From: Megalobrama amblycephala
Taxonomy: Eukaryota; Chordata; Actinopteri; Cypriniformes; Xenocyprididae
Reading direction: 5' to 3'
Assembly: GCF_018812025.1 (NCBI RefSeq)
Contig: NC_063062.1
Coordinates: forward strand, 1,472,754 to 1,536,753
Length of the DNA stretch: 64,000 nucleotides
How positions within the stretch are numbered: the stretch's first letter is position 1; each line of letters starts with the position of its first letter. A program made the position numbers and the translations under genes. The notes beneath the pieces were generated by a model. That model made no database searches and was not told the origin of the DNA. It was given only the letters and a program-made list of their open reading frames with translations. Shown one piece after another: positions 33,210 to 43,610 of the stretch.

Positions 33210-35100
33210 AGTCAGTTAATATATATGTGTGTGTATTGGCACGATTGTTCAATTAATTAGCCAATTTCGTTCATCATTATAAGTAGTAATAGGCTGAATT
33301 GAAAATAGGTAGCCTAATTCTAATACACGCAATGACTATTCATCATTACATTTTTATATTTATGTAGCCTACACAATAATATTCTTTTACACTGTAATCC
33401 TTTTGTTTTTAATATTTGGCATGTTTGTGTGATGCGCATCCCTGTGTGTAATAAGCAAAGTCAACGCGCACTGTGGACGCGCCCAGAGGCGCAGTTTCTA
33501 CCAACGCGCTCTAACAAAAAAATATTGCGCCACTGACTTTAGACCAGGTTTGAGTTGGTCTATGGCGCAGTCTATTTTCAGCTCCTTAAAATAGCAATGC
33601 ACCGGCAATGCGCCTGAACACGCCTCTTTTTTTAGACCAGCACGCCCATGGGCGCACTAACTGGTGCAAATGCATTTACTAATTTAAGGACGTGGCGCTG
33701 AACGGGAAAACGCAAACGGCGCCGGACGCAAACTAGCAAACACACTTGCGCTGCGCCTTGTCGCATTGCGCCAGGTGTATTATAGGGCCCTTTGCTTCTT
33801 ACACACACACAGGCGTGCAGCAGCACACAAACATGCCAAATATTAAAAATTACATTACAATGTAAAAGATTATTGTGTACATAAAGATAAAAATGCTTTG
33901 GTGGAATCCGGCTTTTCCCGTAGATGGTCTGCTCACGCTTTAACCTCGTGCACGAGCAGATCCGTTTCCTCGTTAGAGAAGCATTCAGTTTTTCCTTGCA
34001 GATTCCATCATGTAAATAGCAAATCCGACACAACTGGCTTTCAAAGGGAATGGGAGACGAGACTCTGATTGGTTTATTGCACGTTACGCCCAAAACACAC
34101 CCATGACTTATTAATAGAATAGGGACAACACTGTTGGACCATGCTCCTGGACCATGCACACCGACCAATCTTTCCCATCGTTAAACTAGCAAAAGTGGAT
34201 TCAGACAAGTGCACATGTGCCATGTGATTCAGACGAGAGACCTGTGCAGGACGGATTTTTCAGTCCCGCTTCCGCAAATTGTTTTTTTATCTTGCTCCTG
34301 CCCGCATAAAAGTAGCCTATATAAATCACATATAACATCCCAGTATAATCACTCCCAATAAAACATTTTTTATTAAAACACAAACCACAGTTAGTTTTAA
34401 CAGAAAAACAAGCTGCTGTGTGCATGGTTTGGTAACGAGGAAACGGATCTGCTCGTGCACGAGGTTAAAGCGTGAGCAGACCATCTACGGGAAAAGCCGT
34501 AGCATTTTAATCTTTATGTACACAATAATCTTTTAAATTGTAATGTAATTTTTAATATTTGGCATGTTTGTGTTCTGCTGCACACCCATGTGTGTGTGTA
34601 ATAAGCAAAGTGTATGTGTTGTGCACCCGCATGTAGGCGCATATTACTGACGCTCTCTTTAAATAACAAAACAAATACTGTCGTTTTCAGCTGTCTCAAA
34701 ATAGCAATACGCCAACAATGCACCTGAACACACCTCGTTTTCAGAGCAAACACGTGTTAGAAATAGAATCTCGCATATGCTTGCGACTTTAAATCATTTT
34801 TATTTTATATTATTTGTTCTTGTTGCTTTTGTGCAATATATGGATAACAATTTATTAGTTTTTAGATATTTTATGTTTAGATATTTTGATTTTGCCACGT
34901 TACGTTGGGTCCCGCGGATCTTTACTTTAGACCATGCACTTAGATTGTTAAAATAGCGGCCGTTATGTTGGTTCTATATGATAATTTTGAGATTAAATGT
35001 GCAATTATTACAATATAAAAATATATTAAAAACTCTAATGTTAGGTGCGATTAATCACAATTAATTACAGAAAATTTTTCGATTCATTAGTTTTTTTAAT

Positions 35101-35990
35101 TGATTGACATCAGTAGTTCAAACATTTGGCATGACATATTCGGTGTAATAAATAATTACACTGCAAAAAAGTGATGTACAAATATCTAAATGTTCTTACC
35201 AAGTACATGTCAAACAGTAGAGCGGTATGATGGTAGTATCGTCAAGGTCATGGGTTCAATTCCCAGGGAATGCATGAACTGAAAAATATATACCTTTAAT
35301 GCAATGAAAGTCACTTTCAAATCTCTCTATTGATCTATTTGTTTAAGCATCAAGATCAGTCTGAGACCGGCTCAACCAATGGTGTGAGTTGAGGCGAGAA
35401 TCGCTGTATCTGTTTTTAAAATTGCATTACATTGCCGTTTGCTCCTCACATCTGCACACAGCAGCTGCCGCCTTCGCTTCACATTACCTGCTGCTCGTTC
35501 TTCTATTAATGAATTAATCTGATTGCAGGAATGAAGATGTAAACAGTGTGTAGTGTGTGTGTATATAGAGCCCGGAGCCATTACTGACTGCGCAGCAACA
35601 GATATCTGCAGGACTGTAAATGGCTTTGCTTCATTCTGCTGCATGCGTCTATTATTAGAACAGACACGAGGAGCACAGAACTGGCTTTGTAGTTATTTTG
35701 TGAGGACGGGAATCCAGTAACTCTTAATGGACTGGCTTTATAGGGAGGTTTGTGTTGGTCTTTGGGTCAGTGTTGTGTGTTTTTTATGCTTTATTACAGA
35801 CTATAATCTCGCTCTGATGGAAAGGGAGTATTCCTTGTGCCGTGAATATGTCTATGAACCATGTCTAATCTGGCCTCATGAACAATTCACAGTATAAAGG
35901 CACTCTTCTGAGTATAAATAGCGCACGAGTTACTGTGACATCCGTGGCCGACAGCCGTGTTATTGAAGGTGTGTGTGTTTTTAAAGGGAT
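35101..35990 (+). other. nptn: nptn intron 1 with SINE remnant
   Basis: Positions 35205-35285 look like the head of a tRNA-derived SINE: an A-box-like 'tgatggtagtatcg' and a B-box-like 'gggttcaattccc'. It does not fold as a tRNA gene. Nothing else is supported in this stretch. Confidence 0.5.
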
Positions 35991-36163
35991 AGTGAAGATT
36001 CTGCCATTGTTTTCTCACCCTCATGACATATAAGAGGTTTAGGACTTCTTTTGATTGCAATGATTGTGATTTTTGGTACAAGAAAGAGCAGTATGAACTA
36101 ATGTCTCCTTTTACGAGGGCAAGTAAACGATGACTGAATACTCATTTTTTGGCTGAACTTTAA
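35991..36163. mobile_element. Short TTAA MITE
   Basis: Starts TTAAAGGGATAGTGAAG and ends TTTTTGGCTGAACTTTAA, with the 'tctcaccctcatga' motif shared with other short TTAA elements in this window. Confidence 0.6.
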
Positions 36164-37091
36164 GTTGTGAGTGTTAATTACAGCATTAATCCTATTTAAG
36201 GCAGATATGCTCATATCTTTGGCTTATGGGTAGCTGATGTGGTGTGACTTTATCTAAAACCATTTTAACTGCATTTTGATGATTCTTCTTGTAATTACTA
36301 CACATGCAGCATTTCTGACCTCATATTAATTGAAATATTTGTACTTTTAATTCATTTGTCACACTGCAGAACCAATTGAAATGAGCTAGTGAAGATTGTT
36401 AAAAATGGAGGAAACTTCAAAGAAGTTGTACATGTATATTATTCATAATAATATTGTTGATTAATGCAAAATCACACAAGATATGAACGTTGTTTTCTGA
36501 TCAAATACATCAAAATGAAGCGAGTTTATTCTTAAAACAAGACAAAAAGCTTCCAATAAATAAACTCAATTGAAAGGGGAAACAAGTGGAAAACATTGAC
36601 AGGTATTTTTTTCTTATGATAATTTCCATTTCCAGTAAATGTATCTTGATTTAGGAACGTTTACATATTTGTACTGGAAAACAAGACAAAAAGACAGAAA
36701 ATCAAGACAATTATGATTGTTAAATTAAATTTAAAGTACTTTCCTGGCATAATTGTCTTTTTCCATATAATATTGCAAGAAAGTAATAAATAAGTACAAA
36801 AAAAGAAAGAAATATACAATATTACGATAACAAATGAAAAACAAATAAGGTGCTAAAAATGAATAAAATAACATATAGATATAATTACTATATCTATGTA
36901 CTTAATACTACTTATAATTAAGATAAGACATAATTACTGTCTCCATATCGAGAATTACTGTAACTGTATTGATTTTTGCATTATCTTTGCAATAAGGTTA
37001 TGTGACTTATGTGATTTGTTCCACCTTGTGTTATAAATATAAATATCATGCTGATTAAAGCTCATGTGCGTATATACGGTCATCATTTGTA
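36164..37091 (+). other. nptn: nptn intron 1, AT-rich
   Basis: No gene or well-defined repeat. Several 'aaacaagacaaaaag' motifs recur near 36535-36690. Confidence 0.5.
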
Positions 37092-38481
37092 GGGATGCAC
37101 CAATATGAAAAATTTGGCCGATACGATAACCGATAATTCTTTATATTTTAAAGCCGATAACCGATATATTGGCAGATAAATCTAAATCCACATTTTTAGA
37201 TAATTTTTGAGAGCCTGATTACAAAAACAAAGCCATGTCCCAAACACACAATTATAAAAATGTTATATTATATCATTAGAATTTTATGTAGCCTGTAAAA
37301 TGTGCTGCACATGTTGTACTTAACTGTATTTTCCTTTCTGAAGTAATTTCAATCATATTTCAAGCAATTCAAAACCATCATGGCAAACAGTGCACATCTG
37401 AAGTGTCTCAGCTGAAGGAAATAATCCATTATTTATCAGCTTTAATATATCGGCCAAATGTTGTTATCGGGCCGATAACGATAACATTAAAAATGAACAT
37501 ATATCCGCCGATACCGATAACAGATCATTCTTTAAATTTGAAAGCTGATGCCTGAAATAATCCATTTTTTGTCGGCTTTAATATATCAGATACATTTTCT
37601 TATTGGGCCGATAAGGATAACATTAAATATTAACATATATCGGTCGATATGATAACCGATAATTCTTTATATTTGAAAGCCGATACCTGAAATAATTCAT
37701 TATTTATCAGCTTTAATATATCGTCCAAATGTTCTTATCAGGCCGATAACGATAACATTAAATATTAACACATATCAGTCGATATGATAACCGATAATTC
37801 TTTATATTTGAAAGTCGATAACTGAAATAATACATTATTTATTGGCTTTAATATTTTGGTCAAATGTTCTTATTGGGCCGATAATGATAATATTAAAGAT
37901 GACTACATATCGGCCGATATGATAACCGATAATTCTTTATATTTGAAAGCCGATACCTGAAATAATTCATTATTTATCAGCTTTAATATATTGACCAAAT
38001 GTTCTTATCAGGCCGATAACGATAACATTAAATATTAACACATATCAGTCGATATGATAACCGATAATTCTTTATATTTGAAAGTCGATAACTGAAATAA
38101 TCCATTATTTATTGGCTTTAATATATTGGCCAAATGTTCTTATTGGGCCGATAATGATAATATTAAAGATGACTACATATCGGCCGATACCGATAATTCT
38201 CTATATTTGAAAGCCGATAACCAAAATAATCCATTATTTATCGGCTTTAATATATCGGCCAAATGTTCTTATCAGGCCGATAACGATAACATTAAATATT
38301 AACATATATTGTCTGATACTGATAATTCTTTATAATTGAAAGCAAATAACCAAAAATAATCCATTATTTATCAGCTTTAATATATTGACCAAAATTTCTT
38401 ATCTGGCTGACAACGATAACATTAAAAATGAACATATATCGGCCGATACCAATATGGTGGCCGATATACAGTGCATCCCTA
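37092..38481. mobile_element. Non-autonomous transposon with internal ~135-bp tandem expansion
   Basis: The ends are 'tagggatgcaccaatatg' and 'atacagtgcatccctaat', inverted, as in many hAT-type elements. Inside, a unit containing 'cgataattctttatatttga', 'ggctttaatata' and 'gggccgataacgataacatt' repeats about six to eight times. The better copies begin near 37655, 37791, 37925, 38060, 38194 and 38325. The superfamily call is tentative because no clean 8-bp duplication was found. Confidence 0.65.
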
Positions 38482-40590
38482 ATCTTTTGAAATCAGATGA
38501 CATGTTGGGCCATGTATAAAAAACGGGCATATGTTGTTCTTTGCGATGGCAGCGCATTAACTGAACGCTGGTTGAGATTTACCAAGAATTCATGCAACAC
38601 CTGCGAGAGCCGTTAAGAGTTTCTGAAAAAATGACTCATTCTCACCACCTGTGTTCAATAGTCCATGTGCAATTTACAGGTGACGAAAAAAGATGAAGAT
38701 ATCACAGAAATAGATGCGATATGCACTGCATCGTGACTCTAAAATCATGATATAAACATCACTGATGATTGTTTAATATGGTAGGCAGACACTTGTGACC
38801 CGTTCCACCTACTCAACACTCGAGTGTGTGTGTGGAAATGTGGCCTTGTGTTTTTAGGTCCACATGGTGTTTTATTGTCCTCCAGGGAGCCGTATTTCCC
38901 ACCGGAGAGGTGAAATACTCAAGTGATCCTGTTAACACACTAAAGCTGCCAAATCCCACCGTTAAACGCCTTTTTAAGTTGGCGCGAGATGCCGTTAATA
39001 AAAGCATTTATTGCAGTGAGCGATTATCAATATGCAATGACTTCCGTGTGAAATGCATGTTAGAGGCATTGCAGTACTGAGCGTCTCTTTGACCTCTGAG
39101 AGTGTGATGAAATTGAATCATGATTGCATGATGTTTTTGAGTTTATCCCGAGACGTATGAACATGCATCAGGAGCATAAGCTAATTTCCCTGATAGGTGC
39201 TGACTGAAAGCCTCAGTGAATGCATGTTATTATGCACCGCTGTACGCACCATCCAGATGTTTCTGTTCCCGCGGAGGCTTGCGGAGAATCGCGCTCCAGT
39301 AGAGGAGGTGTGAAAGCCCAATCTGTTCGTTAGGGTGGCTGAAAACTACAGACACGGATGTCTTTATTCTGAGAGAATATAATTATGGTTCACGTGATCG
39401 TGCCTCAGGCAGGGAATTCAACTAAGTGAAAATTGTGTCTTTTCATAGCTCGCTCCACACATACGGCTTCCTTCAGAGTCTCTCTGCTGTTTCTGAGCAG
39501 GTGCTCAGCTGAACGCTCATTGAAATCAAGGTAATATTGCTCTTTAGAATAACGTGCATTGAAGAGGACCTGGTATGCTTTTTGACATCTTCATCTTTCT
39601 TTAGTGTGTAATGTTGCTTTTTGATCATGAAAAATATCTGGAAGTTCCAGTTCTTCTCTATATCAGTGTCAGTGTTTCTGAAACGCCTCCATTGAGTTTT
39701 CTTCACAATATTCCTCATTTAAATAATTAATGCACAGAATAAAGGGGCGGGGCCTGCTTGAGTTGAAACTGGCGGTTATGGTAAAGGTCGGGACACATTT
39801 TTAATAGGCGCTTTTACTTTTATCTTTGAAAGCGAATCTTCTGCCATCGTCTCGTCAGTCAGCTCCTCACTCCTGCTGCTGATCTGTGCTGCGACTCAAA
39901 CACATTTCCCAAACACCAATCACAACACACTGCTCCAGCCGACCAATCAGAGCACATTGTGCTTTTCAGAAGGAGGAGCTTCATAGAGACAGGAACTAAA
40001 CAGAGCGTTACTGACAGACTGGGAAGAGAGGAGCTGCAACAATGGAGAATACGAGGAGAATAATCAACATTCAATCTAGTAGAGCACAAAAACAGCATCA
40101 CGACTTTTGGCCTCTTTAAGAGTCCAGTTTGATTTCATGTTGACCTTACATTTCTAGGTCCATGAATGTTTAAGGCTGAAAAGAAGCTCAATTATGTCTG
40201 CACATCTTTTAGTAGTGTCATTTTCCTGAACAGAGACAGATGAACACACTGAGCTTGATCCATCTTTTATTTGTGTAAGAATGATGATTAAAAGACAGCT
40301 TAGGCGTCCTCTGAGCGCCGGTTCATTTGTCAGACTGAGATTATATGACAAAATCACCTCAGTCTTCTTGAATGACCTGCCAAAATATTTCCTTTGTCAG
40401 TTTTTTGATTGTAAAATGTGAAATTACTTTCCAAATATCCTTTTAGATAGAGATAGAGATTGATAATAGGGCTGTGTGATGAAGCTATTTTATAATATGT
40501 ATATGGATATTTATATTTTTAGTTTACGGTTTATAATGTTAATCAAGTTAAAAATTTAGTTTTCCACACTGTTGCTTAATTTTATATTAT
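38482..40590 (+). other. nptn: nptn intron 1 with an old repeat near 39.75-40.11 kb
   Basis: Positions 39747-40110 ('ggggcggggcctgcttgag', 'gaccaatcagagcacattg', 'gaggagctgcaacaatggag') are GC-richer and resemble a dispersed fish repeat. The rest shows no supported gene. Confidence 0.45.
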
Positions 40591-40599
40591 TATATTCTT

Positions 40600-41398
40600 T
40601 ACTGTTCAAAAATGTGGGGTCGGTAAGATTTTTTAAATTAAAAGAAATCTGCTCACCAAGGCTACATTTATTTGATAAAAAATACAGTAAAAATAGTGAA
40701 ATATTATTACAATTTAAAACCGCTGTTTTATATGTGAATATATAGTAAAATATAATTTATTCCTGTGATCAAAGCTGAATTTATTTGATTAAAAGTACAG
40801 TAAAAATTATAAAATATTATTATAATTTAAAACAGCTGTTTTCTATATGAATATATAGTAAAATATAATTTATTCCTGTGATCAAAGCTGAATTTATTTG
40901 ATTAAAAGTACAGTAAAAATTATAAAATATTATTATAATTTAAAACAGCTGTTTTCTATGTGAATATATAGTAAAATATAATTTATTCCTGTGATCAAAG
41001 CTGAATTTATTTTATTAAAAATACAGTAAAAATTATAAAATATTATTATAATTTAAAACAGCTGTTTTCTATGTGAATATATAGTAAAATATAATTTATT
41101 CCTGTGATCAAAGCTGAATTTATTTGATTAAAAGTACAGTAAAAATTATAAAATTTTATTATAATTTAAAACAGCTGTTTTCTATGTGAATATATAGTAA
41201 AAAATAATTTATTCTTATGATCAAAGCTGAATTTATTTGATTAAAAGTACAGTAAAAATTATAAAATATTATTATAATTTAAAACAGCTGTTTTCTATGT
41301 GAATACATAGTAAAATATAATTTATTCCTGTGATCAAAGCTGAATTTATTTGATTAAAAGTACAGTAAAAATTATAAAATATTATTATAATTTAAAAC
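40600..41398. repeat. 113-bp tandem repeat array (target of DIRS copy B)
   Basis: The unit contains 'aaaacagctgttttctatgt' and 'cctgtgatcaaagctgaatt'. The marker GCTGTTTT starts at 40722, 40835, 40948, 41061, 41174 and 41287, an exact 113-bp period. The next copy is expected at 41400, exactly where DIRS copy B begins; the array resumes at 47734. The unit is a segment of the dispersed repeat seen at 19950-20560, so part of a transposon has been tandemly amplified. Confidence 0.93.
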
Positions 41399-41444
41399 GT
41401 CTCGGTTACGTATGTAACCCTCGTTCCCTGAAGGAGGGAACGGA

Positions 41445-41607
41445 GACGTACGTCAGTAGTGACCGACGAATTGGGATATCGCTTAGAGAGCCCTATCATC
41501 TTCGTGTAAACTAAAACAAGCCAATGGAATTGGCGTGCGATATTTGCATAATGCGCACCGCCCCCGACAGGTGTATATAAATAGGAAGCGGATGCAATCG
41601 CACTCTG
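41445..41607 (+). repeat. ITR of DIRS copy B (3' side of the element)
   Basis: 163 bp, inverted relative to 47547-47709. Carries TATATAAATA near 41574-41583. The unique outer extension is 41399-41444. Confidence 0.9.
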
Positions 41608-41670
41608 TTTTTCGCTGAGGAGACAACTGGTGTCCGCACTACAGCGAGGGTACAGAAACTGTGGCGACGG

Positions 41671-41782
41671 GACGTACGTCTCCGTTCCCTCCTTCAGGGA
41701 ACGAGGGTTACATACGTAACCGAGACGTTCCCTTTCAGTCGGTCACGTTCGACGTACGTCAGTAGTGACCGACGAATTGGGA
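41671..41782 (-). repeat. Internal complementary region of DIRS copy B
   Basis: 112 bp holding the complement of both element ends, joined at GAGAC|GTTCCC. The size and arrangement are identical to copy A. Confidence 0.9.
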
Positions 41783-42402
41783 TCCCAACTAAAACGCCAC
41801 AGTTACGAAACCCCTTCCAGTGCCCAGCGCAAGCTCAGCCGCCCATAGCACCGGCTGACGGTGAAGGGGGCGAGCTTACACCGAGAGAGTCTACTGCTGT
41901 CTAACCACTACCCACTAAGTAAACTAGACACACTGGGGAAGCGAACCCGAAGGGACGCTGCGGAGACCACTACCTACCCAATGGGGGAGGAGTTTACGTG
42001 GGAATACACATATGGACTGGCCCGGGGGGCAGTACGCATATGGAGTCCCTGGGATGGCTCCACCTGGTTAGGGGGAGACTCATCTGACAGGTGACAGCAG
42101 AGCTGGCTCTGCTAAGGGAAAGACACGGACTCAGCCCGTAGGGAGTTTTAAACCGTGGAAAATATACATATGGGACCGCTCACGTAGAGGGGTCACGACA
42201 TATGGGCCCCAGCCAACAGACAGCGTCAGCGACGGATGTAGGCCTGGCATCAGACACTCCGCAATGTCCGAGCCGAAGGGGGAGGCGGAGGAGCTCGACA
42301 GGGTTCGCCAAGCGGGGAACACGACTGGAGAGAAGTATGCACGTATCCGGCCAGTGGCGGGAATGGCATTGCAAGCCGACACTTAGAGTGGGTACAGCAC
42401 GT
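41783..42402 (-). other. DIRS copy B 3' non-coding region
   Basis: Counterpart of 7344-7965 in copy A. No conserved domain. Confidence 0.6.
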
Positions 42403-43610
42403 CTACCGACTAGTGGATGCGAGTACACGTGAAGATACCGGCTCTACACGTAGGCTATAAAACCTAGCGAACGTGTTGGGTGTCGCCCAGCCCGCAGCTC
42501 TACAAATATCTGTCAGCGAGGCGCCATGAGCCAGCGCCCAGGAAGAGGCCACCCCTCTGGTGGAGTGGGCTCTCAACCCGAGCGGGCAAGGCACGCCCTG
42601 GGATTCATACGCCAAGGCGATGGCATCCACTATCCAGTGGGCCATCCTCTGCTTGGAGACAGCCTTTCCCTTCTGCTGGCCTCCGTAACAGATGAAGAGC
42701 TGATCTGAGGTCCTGAAGCTTCGCGTTCTATCCACGTAAACGCGCAGAGCGCGGACGGGACAGAGCAAAGCTAGGGCTGGGTCTGCCTCCTCCGAGGGCA
42801 GCGCTTGCAGGTTCACTACCTGATCTCTGAAGGGAGTGGTAGGAACCTTGGGCACGTATCCAGGCCGAGGTCTCAGAATAACGTGAGAATCACCGGGCCC
42901 GAATTCTAGGCACGTTTCGTCGACCGAAAATGCATGCAGATCCCCTACCCTCTTCAGGGAAGCCAATGCAACCAGAAGAACCGTCTTAAGAGACATTAGT
43001 TTCAGATCGACTGATTGCAAAGGCTCAAAGGGATGACCCCGGAGAGCTGTGAGAACCAGGGTCAAATCCCAAGAGGGTACGGAGGAAGGGCGAGGAGGAT
43101 TTAATCTCCTCGCTCCCCTCAGGAATCTGACGATCAGATCGTGTTTCCCCAGGGACTTACCCTCAACTGCGTGGTGATGTGCGGCGATAGCGGCAACATA
43201 CACCTTAAGGGTGGAGGGAGACAGCCTTCGCTCCAACCCTTCTTGCAGGAAGGAAAGCACGGATCCGACCGAACATGATCGGGGGTCCTCTCGGCGAGAG
43301 GCGCACCATTCGACGAACAGGTTCCACTTCAACGCATAGAGACTCCTAGTGGAAGGAGCTCTAGCGGAAGTGATGGTGTCTACGACCGCTTGCGGGAGAT
43401 CACTCAGAACCTCCGCATCCCGTCCAGGGACCACACGTGGAGGTTCCATAGATCGGGACGCGGGTGCCACAGGGTGCCCCGTCTCTGAGTCAGGAGGTCC
43501 TTCCTCAGAGGAATCGGCCAGGGAGGGGCTGTCGCGAGGAGAATGAGGTCTGAGAACCAGGTCCGAGTGGGCCAATACGGAGCCACTAACAGAACCTGCT
43601 CCCCGTCCTC
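42403..43610 (-). CDS. DIRS copy B tyrosine recombinase (ORF3)
   Basis: The coding end is 42403. The frame stays open upstream to 45507, but that part runs through RT/RNase H in the -1 frame, so only the downstream part is called here; the start at about 43610 is approximate. The catalytic set is intact: Arg in LKRVGDL, His and Arg in AHSTRG, Trp in AAGWATP, Tyr in RFYSL. No ATG lies between the start of this segment and the catalytic domain. Expression probably needs a -1 shift from ORF2, a spliced message or a non-AUG start. It overlaps the last ~200 bp of ORF2. Only a few residues differ from copy A. Confidence 0.85.

Larger units (their letters stand above)
31490..35100. mobile_element. 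Nested cluster of non-autonomous DNA transposons
   Basis: Several inverted-repeat elements are inserted into one another. The outer flanks are 'taacgcattaaaaatattta'-like at 31540 and 'gcgattaatcacaattaatt' at 35045. A TTAA-flanked element occupies 31794-32298. Another, 32841-33792, starts 'agggccctattttaacaatc' and ends 'gtattatagggccct'. Sequence at 32555-32840 returns inverted at 34555-34770. The GC-rich, CG-containing 'gcgcc' stretches inside are typical of this fish family. Boundaries other than the TTAA and GGGCCCT ends are approximate. Confidence 0.6.

Noticed and set aside
32478..34753. Open frames of 70-180 codons in the nested transposon region
   Set aside because: Not consistent with any domain except the short Myb-like stretch, which is in a different frame from the longest of them.
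35205..35285. tRNA-like sequence with a B-box
   Set aside because: No acceptor or anticodon stem can be drawn; it fits a SINE remnant.
37092..38481. Regularly spaced repeats resembling a CRISPR array
   Set aside because: Eukaryotic context, ~135-bp degenerate units and transposon-like ends; no cas genes.
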